In this document: positions 33,969 through 42,229 of the stretch, piece by piece
Layout: each line of letters opens with the position of its first letter
How positions within the stretch are numbered: position 1 is the first letter of the stretch
DNA from: an uncultured Muribaculaceae bacterium
GTDB taxonomy: Bacteria; Bacteroidota; Bacteroidia; Bacteroidales; Muribaculaceae
DNA length: 42,540 bases
Direction: 5' to 3'
Assembly (NCBI GenBank): GCA_910578395.1
Contig: CAJTPZ010000014.1
Location: 1-42,540, forward strand
The notes under the pieces: model-generated
Told to the model about the DNA's origin: nothing
Databases searched by the model: none
What the model saw: only the letters and a program-made list of their open reading frames with translations
Program-made: the position numbers and the translations under genes

Positions 33969-35876
33969 TTATTTGACTTCCTCAAAATCAACATCAGTCA
34001 CCTGATCATCGCTGCCCTTGTTGCCTGGCTGTGCTCCGGGGTTGGGAGCGCCTCCCTGTTGAGCATTGGCCTGTGCCTGAGCATTCATAATATCCTGCTG
34101 AGCGGCACCGAATGTTGTCTCGATTTCCTTTATAGCGGCATCGATAGCATCGACATCCTGTGCCTTGTGGGCATCTTTAAGTTTCGTCAAAGCACCCTCG
34201 ATTGCTGCTTTCTTATCAGCAGGGATCTTATCACCAAGCTCACTAAGCTGCTTCTCAGTCTGGAAAATCAATGCGTCAGCATGATTAAGCTTATCGATAC
34301 GCTCTTTTTCCTTGGCATCAGCGGCAGCATTCGCAGCAGCCTCATCTTTCATACGCTGAATCTCTGAGTCGGTAAGTCCGCTCGAAGCCTCAATGCGGAT
34401 GCTCTGCTCTTTACCTGTTGCCTTGTCTTTGGCTGAGACATTCAATATGCCATTGGCATCAACCTCAAATGTGACTTCAATCTGAGGTATTCCGCGAGGT
34501 GCGGGAGCAATACCGTCGAGATGGAATTTGCCAAGAGTCTTATCATCCTTTGCCATAGGACGCTCTCCCTGAAGGACATGAATTTCAACTGAGGGCTGGT
34601 TGTCGGCAGCAGTAGAGAATGTCTCACTCTTTCGGGTAGGAATTGTTGTGTTAGCCTCGATCAGCTTGGTCATCACACCACCGAGAGTTTCAATACCTAC
34701 CGACAAGGGCACTACATCAAGAAGAAGCACGTCCTTGACATCACCTGAAAGCACTCCACCCTGAATTGCAGCACCTACAGCCACTACTTCATCAGGATTG
34801 ACACCCTTGGAAGGAGCCTTGCCAAAGAATTTCTCAACGACCTGCTGAATGGCAGGAATACGTGTCGATCCGCCAACAAGTATTACCTCGTTGATATCGT
34901 TGGCTGTAAGACCGGCATCCTTAAGAGCCTGCTCACACGGACGCAGTGTAGCCTGAATGAGTCGATCGGCAAGCTGTTCAAACTTCGCACGTGTAAGGGT
35001 CTTGACCAAATGCTTGGGCACACCGTTTACCGGCATGATATATGGCAGATTGATCTCTGTCGAAGTTGTCGACGAAAGTTCGATCTTTGCTTTCTCAGCG
35101 GCTTCCTTCAAGCGCTGAAGAGCCATAGGATCCTGACGAAGGTCAACGCCCTCTTCCTTGAGGAACTCTTCGGCAAGCCAGTCGATGATAACATGGTCGA
35201 AGTCATCTCCGCCAAGGTGTGTGTCGCCATTTGTAGACTTAACCTCGAACACTCCGTCGCCAAGCTCAAGGATCGAGATATCAAATGTACCGCCACCAAG
35301 GTCAAACACAGCAATCTTCTGATCCTTGTTACTCTTATCAAGACCATAGGCGAGTGCTGCTGCCGTAGGCTCGTTCACAATACGCTTCACTGTCAGGCCT
35401 GCGATTTCACCGGCCTCCTTTGTTGCCTGACGCTGCGAGTCATTAAAATAAGCAGGCACAGTAATCACAGCCTCGGTAACCGACTGTCCGAGATAATCTT
35501 CGGCAGTCTTCTTCATTTTCTGAAGTATCATTGCCGAGATCTCCTGCGGAGTGTATTCACGTCCGTCGATATCAACCCGCGGAGTATTATTTGCGCCACA
35601 CACTACCTTGTAGGGTACACGCTTTATCTCCTCTGCAACCTGATTGCAGTTCTCTCCCATAAAACGCTTGATCGAATAGATCGTACGCTTAGGGTTAGTA
35701 ATGGCCTGACGCTTGGCGGGATCGCCTACTTTGCGCTCTCCCCCATCAACAAATGCTACTACCGACGGTGTCGTATTACGTCCCTCGCTGTTGGGTATCA
35801 CAACGGGATCATTACCCTCAAGTACCGCTACACATGAGTTGGTCGTACCAAGGTCAATACCTATAATCTTTCCCAT
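33969..35876 (-). CDS. dnaK: Chaperone DnaK (Hsp70)
   Basis: 635 residues. The ATPase domain starts M-G-K-I-I-G-I-D-L-G-T-T-N-S-C-V-A-V; the second phosphate loop is V-F-D-L-G-G-G-T-F-D-I-S-I-L. The interdomain linker is D-V-L-L-L-D-V-V-P-L-S. The C-terminal lid is followed by a Gln/Gly/Asn-rich tail and the conserved end D-V-D-F-E-E-V-K. It folds and protects cytoplasmic proteins together with DnaJ and GrpE, neither of which is nearby. The gene stands alone, and the 243-base gap upstream (35877-36119) contains the FKBP palindrome and no gene. Confidence 0.98.
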   Translation of the reverse strand: MGKIIGIDLGTTNSCVAVLEGNDPVVIPNSEGRNTTPSVVAFVDGGERKVGDPAKRQAITNPKRTIYSIKRFMGENCNQVAEEIKRVPYKVVCGANNTPRVDIDGREYTPQEISAMILQKMKKTAEDYLGQSVTEAVITVPAYFNDSQRQATKEAGEIAGLTVKRIVNEPTAAALAYGLDKSNKDQKIAVFDLGGGTFDISILELGDGVFEVKSTNGDTHLGGDDFDHVIIDWLAEEFLKEEGVDLRQDPMALQRLKEAAEKAKIELSSTTSTEINLPYIMPVNGVPKHLVKTLTRAKFEQLADRLIQATLRPCEQALKDAGLTANDINEVILVGGSTRIPAIQQVVEKFFGKAPSKGVNPDEVVAVGAAIQGGVLSGDVKDVLLLDVVPLSVGIETLGGVMTKLIEANTTIPTRKSETFSTAADNQPSVEIHVLQGERPMAKDDKTLGKFHLDGIAPAPRGIPQIEVTFEVDANGILNVSAKDKATGKEQSIRIEASSGLTDSEIQRMKDEAAANAAADAKEKERIDKLNHADALIFQTEKQLSELGDKIPADKKAAIEGALTKLKDAHKAQDVDAIDAAIKEIETTFGAAQQDIMNAQAQANAQQGGAPNPGAQPGNKGSDDQVTDVDFEEVK

Positions 35877-36054
35877 AATTCAAATTTATGTCAAGAAGTT
35901 TTTTATTAATTTCCTTTATTTTTAGTATCCGACATCAATGTTCATTTGACTGATTGTCGGGATTCGTTCAATTGATAAACAAATATGTTGCCAAAAAAGT
36001 TCCACAACACACAAACAACTATATATCAAATTATTATATCTTACACAAAATATA

Positions 36055-36084
36055 ACAGGATGGCAGAAATTTCTGCCATCCTGT
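36055..36084 (-). terminator. Perfect 30-bp palindrome after the FKBP genes
   Basis: ACAGGATGGCAGAAA followed directly by its complement. It lies 36 bases beyond the stop of the last FKBP gene and is the probable terminator of that operon; on the minus strand the following bases are TTATATTTTG. Confidence 0.6.
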
Positions 36085-36119
36085 CACGTCAGGTATAAAA
36101 ACCTTTATTTCAAACCGGT

Positions 36120-37010
36120 TTACTTGGCCGGGATGATGTCAACAACTTCTACCTCAAAAATAAGTGTAGAGTTCGGACCGATATTGATCTGAGGCACACC
36201 TGCGTCTCCATAGGCAAGATTACCTGGAATATAAAGAGTTGCCTTGCCACCCTTGCCAAGCATCTCAAGACCTTCGGTAAAGCCAGGAATAAAGTTGCCG
36301 GCTTTCATCTCAAGAGGATTGCCTTTGGTCTCGTCAAATACATTGCCGTCGATTGTCATACCCTTGTAATTGAGCTTGACATTATCAGCTTTTGTCACTT
36401 TATTGCCTTCGCCGGGATTATCTATTTTCACAGAAAGACCAGACTCTGTGGTTGTCACTGATGAGTCAGCAGCCTTGATGCTATCAATATAAGCAGATCC
36501 CGCCTTTCCGTTTGCCTCACTTGCTGCAGCGGCAGCAACAGCAGCCTTGCGCTCTCCAAGCGTCTGGACCTTCATCTGAAGACCCTGGAATTCAGCCTGT
36601 GCCTGAGGAATATTAAGGCTGTCAGCCTCAAGACCTGCCTTGAACGCTGCTGTCAGCTTTGCTCCATCGACAGGCACACCGCTCTGAGTGCCACCCATTA
36701 CAGTGTTCATCATCTGCATTCCGATCTGTATACCTGTCAGGAATGAAAGATTGGATGTGTCAGAGCTGACAACAGTCTCGATTCCACGCAAAATTTCACT
36801 TTTGTCAATCTTATCGAAATCAGGATTGTTGGACGCCTGCATCTGCTGCAACTGTTCGGCGAAGCGCTGACCCATCATATTTCCGAAAGATATAGCGAGT
36901 GAATCGCCAAGAGCCTTCTCCGAAGCACCATAGCTGGCTGCTTTTTTGCCACAAGACACCGCACCTGCCATCAGTGCGACGGCGCTTATTGCAAGAACTA
37001 ACTTTTTCAT
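36120..37010 (-). CDS. FKBP-type peptidyl-prolyl isomerase, lipoprotein
   Basis: 296 residues. A lipoprotein signal ends A-G-A-V-S-C (Cys20). An N-terminal FkpA-like helical dimerisation domain (S-Y-G-A-S-E-K-A-L-G-D-S-L-A-I-S-F-G and onward) is followed by the FKBP domain (Y-K-G-M-T-I-D-G-N-V-F-D-E-T; I-P-G-F-T-E-G-L-E-M-L; Y-I-P-G-N-L-A-Y-G; L-I-F-E-V-E-V-V-D-I). It catalyses proline isomerisation of envelope proteins, probably in the periplasm. It is third in a run of three related genes, 36 bases after the second. Confidence 0.9.
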   Translation of the reverse strand: MKKLVLAISAVALMAGAVSCGKKAASYGASEKALGDSLAISFGNMMGQRFAEQLQQMQASNNPDFDKIDKSEILRGIETVVSSDTSNLSFLTGIQIGMQMMNTVMGGTQSGVPVDGAKLTAAFKAGLEADSLNIPQAQAEFQGLQMKVQTLGERKAAVAAAAASEANGKAGSAYIDSIKAADSSVTTTESGLSVKIDNPGEGNKVTKADNVKLNYKGMTIDGNVFDETKGNPLEMKAGNFIPGFTEGLEMLGKGGKATLYIPGNLAYGDAGVPQINIGPNSTLIFEVEVVDIIPAK

Positions 37011-37046
37011 TTTTATTTAAATTATGATTATTTATTATTCAGTCAA

Positions 37047-37877
37047 TTATTGAAGCGACACAGTGAAATCAAGTGCAGCATTACCAGGTATGACACCTGG
37101 TATACCCTCTGCTCCATATCCAAGCTCTGCAGGTATCACAATACGATAGGTTCCACCTGGTTTCATCTTCAGAAGCGCCTGATTGAAGCCAGGCACAAGT
37201 TTTCCAACCGTCATGGCTATAGGTTCCTCTGTTGAGTCAAACACTGTTCCGTCCGACAGACGTCCCTCGTAAGATACCATAACATCCTCACCGGCAAGCG
37301 GACTTTCTCCTACCCCATCGATCATTGTTATCATAACCACACCCGACGGAAGCCTGACAGCGCCATCCATTTTGGCGACACCGTCAATAAAAGCCTGCTC
37401 TGCCGCACTTGAGACCGTATCAGGTTTATGACTCATTTTCTTGACCACATAGTTGTTAAGATATTCATTGGCCTGACTCGATGTCATATTAGGTGACATC
37501 TTTCCAGAGAGCAATCCTGACAGAATTTCAATAGTCTTTGAGCCATCAACAGGCATACCCATTGACTGCATCCCTTCAAGACGTTCGGCTATAGACATCC
37601 CGACAAGCACCCCGCGGTAATACTGGTCCATAGGAGCTTTCACAGAAAATGCCTCGGCAAGCCCTTCAAGGAATTTTGAAGCCGCAACTGTATCTGTAGG
37701 GATCTCCTGACGCAGATATTCAGCCCAGACAACCGCAAACGCTCCTGATATACTGTCGTTGACAGCCTCATTGACATTCCGGTCAACAGTCACCGCGGCC
37801 TCTGACCGAAAGGCATCCATCATGAAGTTACCTGCAAATAGAGCCAGAACTATAGCCAACGCCTTCGGCGTGATCAT
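37047..37877 (-). CDS. FKBP-type peptidyl-prolyl isomerase, exported
   Basis: 276 residues. The first ~25 residues form a hydrophobic signal or anchor (L-A-I-V-L-A-L-F-A-G-N-F-M-M), with no lipobox cysteine. An FkpA-like helical domain precedes the FKBP core (S-Y-E-G-R-L-S-D-G-T-V-F-D-S-T; V-P-G-F-N-Q-A-L; I-P-A-E-L-G-Y-G). Its ATG overlaps the stop of the first FKBP gene by four bases (ATGA), so they are coupled. Substrate-pocket aromatics are less conserved than in its neighbours, so it may serve mainly as a chaperone. Confidence 0.85.
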   Translation of the reverse strand: MITPKALAIVLALFAGNFMMDAFRSEAAVTVDRNVNEAVNDSISGAFAVVWAEYLRQEIPTDTVAASKFLEGLAEAFSVKAPMDQYYRGVLVGMSIAERLEGMQSMGMPVDGSKTIEILSGLLSGKMSPNMTSSQANEYLNNYVVKKMSHKPDTVSSAAEQAFIDGVAKMDGAVRLPSGVVMITMIDGVGESPLAGEDVMVSYEGRLSDGTVFDSTEEPIAMTVGKLVPGFNQALLKMKPGGTYRIVIPAELGYGAEGIPGVIPGNAALDFTVSLQ

Positions 37878-38500
37878 TTTCCGATTACCTTGATAAGTTC
37901 AACGTCAAAAATCAGAGTTGCATTAGGGCCTATAACCGATCCAGCCCCCTGAGGACCATAAGCCAGAGATGACGGAATGTAAAGACGCCACTTTGAGCCG
38001 GCCTTCATAAGCTGAAGAGCCTCTACCCATCCGGGTATCACCTGAGTCACACCAAATGTCGCAGGTACGCCACGATCCACCGACGAATCAAACACTGTTC
38101 CGTCGATCAATCGGCCGGTATAATGCACCTCAACCTGATCAGAAGCTGTAGGCTGAGCACCATTGCCCTCCTCGATCACCTCATACTGCAATCCGGAAGG
38201 AAGAGTAGTCACTTCCTCACGTGTGCTATTCTTTGCAAGGAATTCATCCCCTGCGGCCTTATTCACATCAGCCATTTTAGCTGCCACTGCCTTCTGCTTC
38301 TCTTCAAGATCAGTAAAGAAAACGCGGATTACCTCCTTGGCCTCATCATAGCTCATTTTAGGCTGTGAGCCGGCAAACACAGCTGCGACACCATCTGAGA
38401 AATCCTCTACATTTATTTCATTTATGCCTGAGTTGCGGAAGTTATTGCCCATGCTTAGTCCGAGAGCATAACTGAGACGGTCAAGTTGCTTTTCGCTCAT
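37874..38500 (-). CDS. FKBP-type peptidyl-prolyl isomerase, cytoplasmic
   Basis: 208 residues without a signal peptide. The N-terminal helical part (L-S-Y-A-L-G-L-S-M-G-N-N-F-R-N-S-G) is FkpA/Mip-like, followed by a full FKBP domain (V-H-Y-T-G-R-L-I-D-G-T-V-F-D-S-S; V-I-P-G-W-V-E-A-L; Y-I-P-S-S-L-A-Y-G-P; L-I-F-D-V-E-L-I-K-V). It is the first gene of the three-gene unit. The 141-base stretch between it and typA (38501-38641) shows no gene and no exact promoter box. Confidence 0.9.
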   Translation of the reverse strand: MSEKQLDRLSYALGLSMGNNFRNSGINEINVEDFSDGVAAVFAGSQPKMSYDEAKEVIRVFFTDLEEKQKAVAAKMADVNKAAGDEFLAKNSTREEVTTLPSGLQYEVIEEGNGAQPTASDQVEVHYTGRLIDGTVFDSSVDRGVPATFGVTQVIPGWVEALQLMKAGSKWRLYIPSSLAYGPQGAGSVIGPNATLIFDVELIKVIGK

Positions 38501-38641
38501 TATCTTTCTTTTTATTAATTAATTTACTATATTCGATTCATTTCAGACGACTCACTGCCCCATCATTTGCTATGAAAAGAGCTGTGAGCACATCTTATCC
38601 TATTACTCAACAATTTATTTGGATGCAAAGTTGCACATTTA

Positions 38642-40441
38642 TCATTTATTGGCACGCTTGCGTTCAAGCTCATCAAGAATTATCTTGCGCAACCTTATGT
38701 GATTGGGTGTAACCTCCACATATTCATCAGCCTTGATATACTCCAACGCTTCCTCAAGACTAAACACGACAGGCGGAACGATCTTTGCCTTGTCATCAGC
38801 GCCCGATGCACGCATATTTGTGAGTTTCTTCGATTTTGTCACATTCACGACAATATCGTTATCCTTAGCGTTTTCACCTACAACCTGACCGGCATACACT
38901 TCTTCCTGTGGGAAAATGAAGAACTTTCCACGATCCTGAAGCTTATCAATCGCATAGGCATAGGCAGTACCGGCTTCCATAGCTATGAGAGAACCGTTGG
39001 TACGGCGCTCGATATCACCCTTCCAGGGTTGATAATCCAGAAAACGGTGAGCCATGATAGCCTCTCCAGCCGAAGCAGTAAGCACATTGTTACGTAGTCC
39101 GATAATACCACGCGACGGTATATTGAATTCCATGTGCACGCGTCCGCCATTCTGTGCTGCCATCGAAACAAGATCACCCTTTCGACGGGTAACCATATCG
39201 ATCATTTTCGACGCATACTCCTCGGTCACATTGATTGTGAGAAGTTCTACCGGCTCACATTTCACACCATCGATATCCTTGACAATAACCTGAGGCTGAC
39301 CAACCTGAAGTTCATACCCTTCGCGACGCATTGTTTCAATCAGCACCGAAAGATGCAGGACACCACGTCCATAAACTGTCCAGACATCCTCATTGACAGA
39401 TTTCTCTACCCTCAATGCAAGATTTCGGTCAAGCTCCTTTGTCAGTCGATCGGATATATGACGCGAAGTTACAAACTTGCCGTCACGTCCAAAAAACGGG
39501 CTATCGTTAATCGTGAATGTCATTGACATGGTAGGTTCGTCGATAGCAATCCGAGGAAGCGGATCCGGATTATTGACATCTGACACACTGTCGCCTATTT
39601 CAAACCCTTCGATACCTACAAGTGCGCATATATCACCGCTTGAAACCTCTTTCACCTTCTTTCGGCCCATTCCCTCAAAAGTGTGAAGTTCCTTTATACG
39701 CTGACGCGACACACTGCCGTCTTTTCGGCATAAAGCGATTTCCTGTCCTTCACGTATCGTGCCGCGATGTACACGTCCCACCGCTATTCGACCTACATAA
39801 CTTGAATAATCAAGAGATGTGATCAACATCTGAGCATCTCCCTCAACAATTTCAGGAGCCGGAATATACTTTATGATCGCATCAAGTACAGCGCGAATAT
39901 TGTCGGTCGGAGTTTTCCAGTCCTCGCTCATCCAGCCATTTTTGGCCGATCCGTATATCGTAGGAAAATCAAGCTGATCCTCCGTTGCATCCAGGCTGCA
40001 CATAAGGTCAAACACCATCTCCTGGACCTCATCAGGCCTACAGTTTGGTTTGTCAACTTTATTAACCACCACAACAGGTTTCAAACCCATCTGTATAGCT
40101 TTCTGTAATACAAAACGAGTCTGAGGCATAGGTCCCTCGAACGCGTCAACAAGAAGCAGACAGCCGTCAGCCATATTGAGCACACGCTCAACTTCACCTC
40201 CAAAATCAGCATGTCCGGGAGTATCAATAATATTGATCTTATACCCCTCGTAATTGATCGAAACATTCTTCGACAAGATCGTTATGCCACGCTCACGTTC
40301 CAGATCATTATTATCAAGAATAAGCTCTCCCGAGTTCTGATTATCACGGAAAAGATGACCGGCAAGCAGCATCTTGTCTACAAGCGTTGTTTTCCCATGG
40401 TCCACATGGGCAATAATCGCGATATTTCTAATCTTTTGCAT
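38642..40441 (-). CDS. typA: GTPase TypA/BipA
   Basis: About 599 residues from the ATG at 40441; an upstream extension to 40528 lacks family similarity. GTPase motifs are A-H-V-D-H-G-K-T-T-L (G1), R-G-I-T-I (G2), D-T-P-G-H-A-D-F (G3), N-K-V-D-K-P (G4). EF-G-like domains follow, with S-R-G-I-I-G-L-R near residue 420 and the BipA-specific C-terminal domain. It binds ribosomes and assists 50S assembly at low temperature or stress. A TAAATTTG -7-like box lies at 40479-40472. Confidence 0.97.
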   Translation of the reverse strand: MQKIRNIAIIAHVDHGKTTLVDKMLLAGHLFRDNQNSGELILDNNDLERERGITILSKNVSINYEGYKINIIDTPGHADFGGEVERVLNMADGCLLLVDAFEGPMPQTRFVLQKAIQMGLKPVVVVNKVDKPNCRPDEVQEMVFDLMCSLDATEDQLDFPTIYGSAKNGWMSEDWKTPTDNIRAVLDAIIKYIPAPEIVEGDAQMLITSLDYSSYVGRIAVGRVHRGTIREGQEIALCRKDGSVSRQRIKELHTFEGMGRKKVKEVSSGDICALVGIEGFEIGDSVSDVNNPDPLPRIAIDEPTMSMTFTINDSPFFGRDGKFVTSRHISDRLTKELDRNLALRVEKSVNEDVWTVYGRGVLHLSVLIETMRREGYELQVGQPQVIVKDIDGVKCEPVELLTINVTEEYASKMIDMVTRRKGDLVSMAAQNGGRVHMEFNIPSRGIIGLRNNVLTASAGEAIMAHRFLDYQPWKGDIERRTNGSLIAMEAGTAYAYAIDKLQDRGKFFIFPQEEVYAGQVVGENAKDNDIVVNVTKSKKLTNMRASGADDKAKIVPPVVFSLEEALEYIKADEYVEVTPNHIRLRKIILDELERKRANK

Positions 40442-40517
40442 GAAATTTCTACCTTCATTGAAATCAAAGTGCAAATTTAACAAAATATTTATATACCCTG
40501 CTTTTCGCAATTTTTTT

Positions 40518-40547
40518 TTGATCCTCACAACAGAAATATTATCTTTG
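40518..40547 (+). promoter_or_regulatory. Promoter of tRNA-Arg
   Basis: TTG at 40518-40520, a 19-base spacer and TATCTTTG at 40540-40547. It is 22 bases before the first tRNA base. Confidence 0.6.
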
Positions 40548-40569
40548 CACCCGAAATATGAATTTTAGG

Positions 40570-40646
40570 GGTCCGGTAGCTCAGCTGGATAGAGCATCTG
40601 CCTTCTAAGCAGACGGTCATGGGTTCGAATCCCGTCCGGATCACCA
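40570..40646 (+). tRNA. tRNA-Arg (anticodon TCT)
   Basis: A full cloverleaf can be drawn: acceptor GGTCCGG paired with CCGGATC (one G-T pair), D-arm beginning GCTC, anticodon stem TCTGC/GCAGA with loop CTTCTAA (anticodon TCT, reads AGA), T-arm ATGGG-TTCGAAT-CCCGT, discriminator A and encoded CCA. It follows its own promoter and is followed by a terminator. Confidence 0.97.
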
Positions 40647-40673
40647 AAGGGTCACTTTCGAGTGGCCCTTTTT
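40646..40673 (+). terminator. tRNA-Arg terminator
   Basis: AAGGGTCACT, a TTCG loop, AGTGGCCCTT and a T run (one G-T pair in the stem) directly after the encoded CCA. Confidence 0.75.
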
Positions 40674-40775
40674 CGTATCAGTAACTGTCAGTCCGCCAAT
40701 ATCTACCCCTAAGATATAATAATTTAGTCCTTGCGTCATTTACAGTCAATAGTCAGTTAGAGCATTGTTAATTTC

Positions 40776-40813
40776 GATTTAGTACACTGATTTGTGTACA
40801 GATTTAGTGTATG
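40776..40813. repeat. Three tandem GATTT-type repeats before the integrase
   Basis: Three units of 12-13 bases start GATTT at 40776, 40789 and 40801 (GATTTAGTACACT, GATTTGTGTACA, GATTTAGTGTATG). Units one and two also form GTACAC/GTGTAC inverted repeats. A 12-base direct repeat AGATGTTTTTTG occurs at 40886-40897 and 40915-40926. Such sets near a tyrosine recombinase may be its arm- or core-binding sites. Apart from these and the integrase promoter, the 382-base gap 40647-41028 holds no gene. Confidence 0.45.
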
Positions 40814-40959
40814 CACCACACCCCATCAGGAAATAACGTATCACTCTTAAATAAAACAAATTATAACAACAGCACTGTAATAGCAAGATGTTTTTTGCTT
40901 CCAAATACGCTGGCAGATGTTTTTTGTCATAAAACGGCTGACGTAGAGCGAAGTGAGTC

Positions 40960-40989
40960 TTGTATGTGTCGGATTTTTCATTAATTTTG
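40960..40989 (+). promoter_or_regulatory. Integrase promoter
   Basis: TTG at 40960-40962, a 19-base spacer and TAATTTTG at 40982-40989; the ATG at 41029 follows after a ~35-base leader containing GAGGAGATC. Confidence 0.55.
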
Positions 40990-41028
40990 CGATTAGAGGA
41001 GATCTTGCTCCTCAAAAATATCAGCAAA

Positions 41029-42156
41029 ATGGACGCATATCATCCAAAACGGCGCATCACGCTCTCTTTCGCCGGATGGAAAGGGCGTGACTACATAGCG
41101 GTTGCCCACGGTGGCGACGCCTCCCTACGCAGGAGGCTGTCGGACGAGCCGGGAGCTGTCGCCAAAGGCGGCACGGTCTATATCCCTGCCGACGGATTTG
41201 TTCTGACCGACTTTTTTGACCGCTATGTGGGCGAGGCTTTCATAGACTATTCGGCAATAAAGGAATCTCCGCCAAAGCCGAAACCAAAGCCGACGCAACC
41301 ATCGCGTCCCGACTTGCCTCCGGGCTTCATGGAGAAACTGCGGCAGGTGCGTTACAGCGACCATACCGTCCGGGTATATACAACGTATTTCAGGGACTTT
41401 CAGGAATACTTCGAGGGGTGCGACATCGACCGGATTACGCCCGAAGAGATCAACGGCTATCTCGTCTTTCTTATCAATGAGAAAGGAATATCCACCTGCC
41501 AGCAGAACCAGAGGATAAACGCCATAAAGTTCTATTACGAGAAAGTGCTGGGGCAGCCCCGGCGGTGCTACGCCGTCAGCCGTGCCAAGCGCGAGAAAAC
41601 GTTGCCCGACGTGCTGAGCAAGGAGGAAGTCCGGGCTATACTGTCGGTGGTCGTCACCGACCTGCGCTTCTGGTGCATGTTCTCCGTGCTGTATTCGGCC
41701 GGGCTACGCATAAGCGAGTTGCTTGCGCTGAAGCCCGACGACATCAATGTGTCGCGCTCGCTGATCCGTGTACGGCAAGGCAAAGGACGCAAAGACCGTT
41801 TCACTCTGCTGTCAAAACCACTGATAAAGAAACTGACTGAATACCGTGAACTGTACAAGCCGAAGGTATGGCTCTTTGAGCGGACGCCGGGCGAACAGTT
41901 CACTGAAAGCATTGTGTCGAAACGTCTGAAGGCTGCGGCACAGGAAGCCGGCATAACAAAGCGGATTTATCCCCATCTGTTGCGCCACTCCTTTGCCACG
42001 CACCTTATAGAGCAAGGCACAGACCTGAAGATCGTGAAGGAGCTTATGGGACATAACAGCATCTGGACAACCGAGATATATGTCCATATCGCCGACACGT
42101 TCAAAAGCAACATCAAAAGTCCGTTGGACGACATTCTGGAGGAGGACGGACTATGA
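41029..42156 (+). CDS. Tyrosine recombinase (XerC/D-like integrase)
   Basis: 375 residues. An unusual N-terminal ~85-residue domain (R-R-I-T-L-S-F-A-G-W-K-G-R-D-Y) with a Lys-Pro repeat linker (P-K-P-K-P-K-P) precedes a SAM-like core-binding domain (Y-S-D-H-T-V-R-V-Y-T-T-Y) and the catalytic domain: Arg in A-G-L-R-I-S-E-L, Lys in G-K-G-R-K-D-R, H-L-L-R-H-S-F-A-T-H-L, L-M-G-H-N-S and the nucleophile Tyr in I-Y-V-H-I-A-D. All active residues are present. The DNA is visibly richer in G+C than its surroundings. The start is set by the promoter at 40960-40989. It lies just after a tRNA gene, a common integration target. Confidence 0.88.
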   Translation: MDAYHPKRRITLSFAGWKGRDYIAVAHGGDASLRRRLSDEPGAVAKGGTVYIPADGFVLTDFFDRYVGEAFIDYSAIKESPPKPKPKPTQPSRPDLPPGFMEKLRQVRYSDHTVRVYTTYFRDFQEYFEGCDIDRITPEEINGYLVFLINEKGISTCQQNQRINAIKFYYEKVLGQPRRCYAVSRAKREKTLPDVLSKEEVRAILSVVVTDLRFWCMFSVLYSAGLRISELLALKPDDINVSRSLIRVRQGKGRKDRFTLLSKPLIKKLTEYRELYKPKVWLFERTPGEQFTESIVSKRLKAAAQEAGITKRIYPHLLRHSFATHLIEQGTDLKIVKELMGHNSIWTTEIYVHIADTFKSNIKSPLDDILEEDGL

Positions 42157-42229
42157 ATATACTTAAAGAAAATAACAGCCAAATCCGCTGTTAGCATTAT
42201 TTAGCATCGAAGAATAAGAAAAATATAAT

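Noticed and set aside
35010..35837. 275-codon plus-strand frame within dnaK
   Set aside because: It lies wholly antisense to a highly conserved gene and has no recognisable domain.
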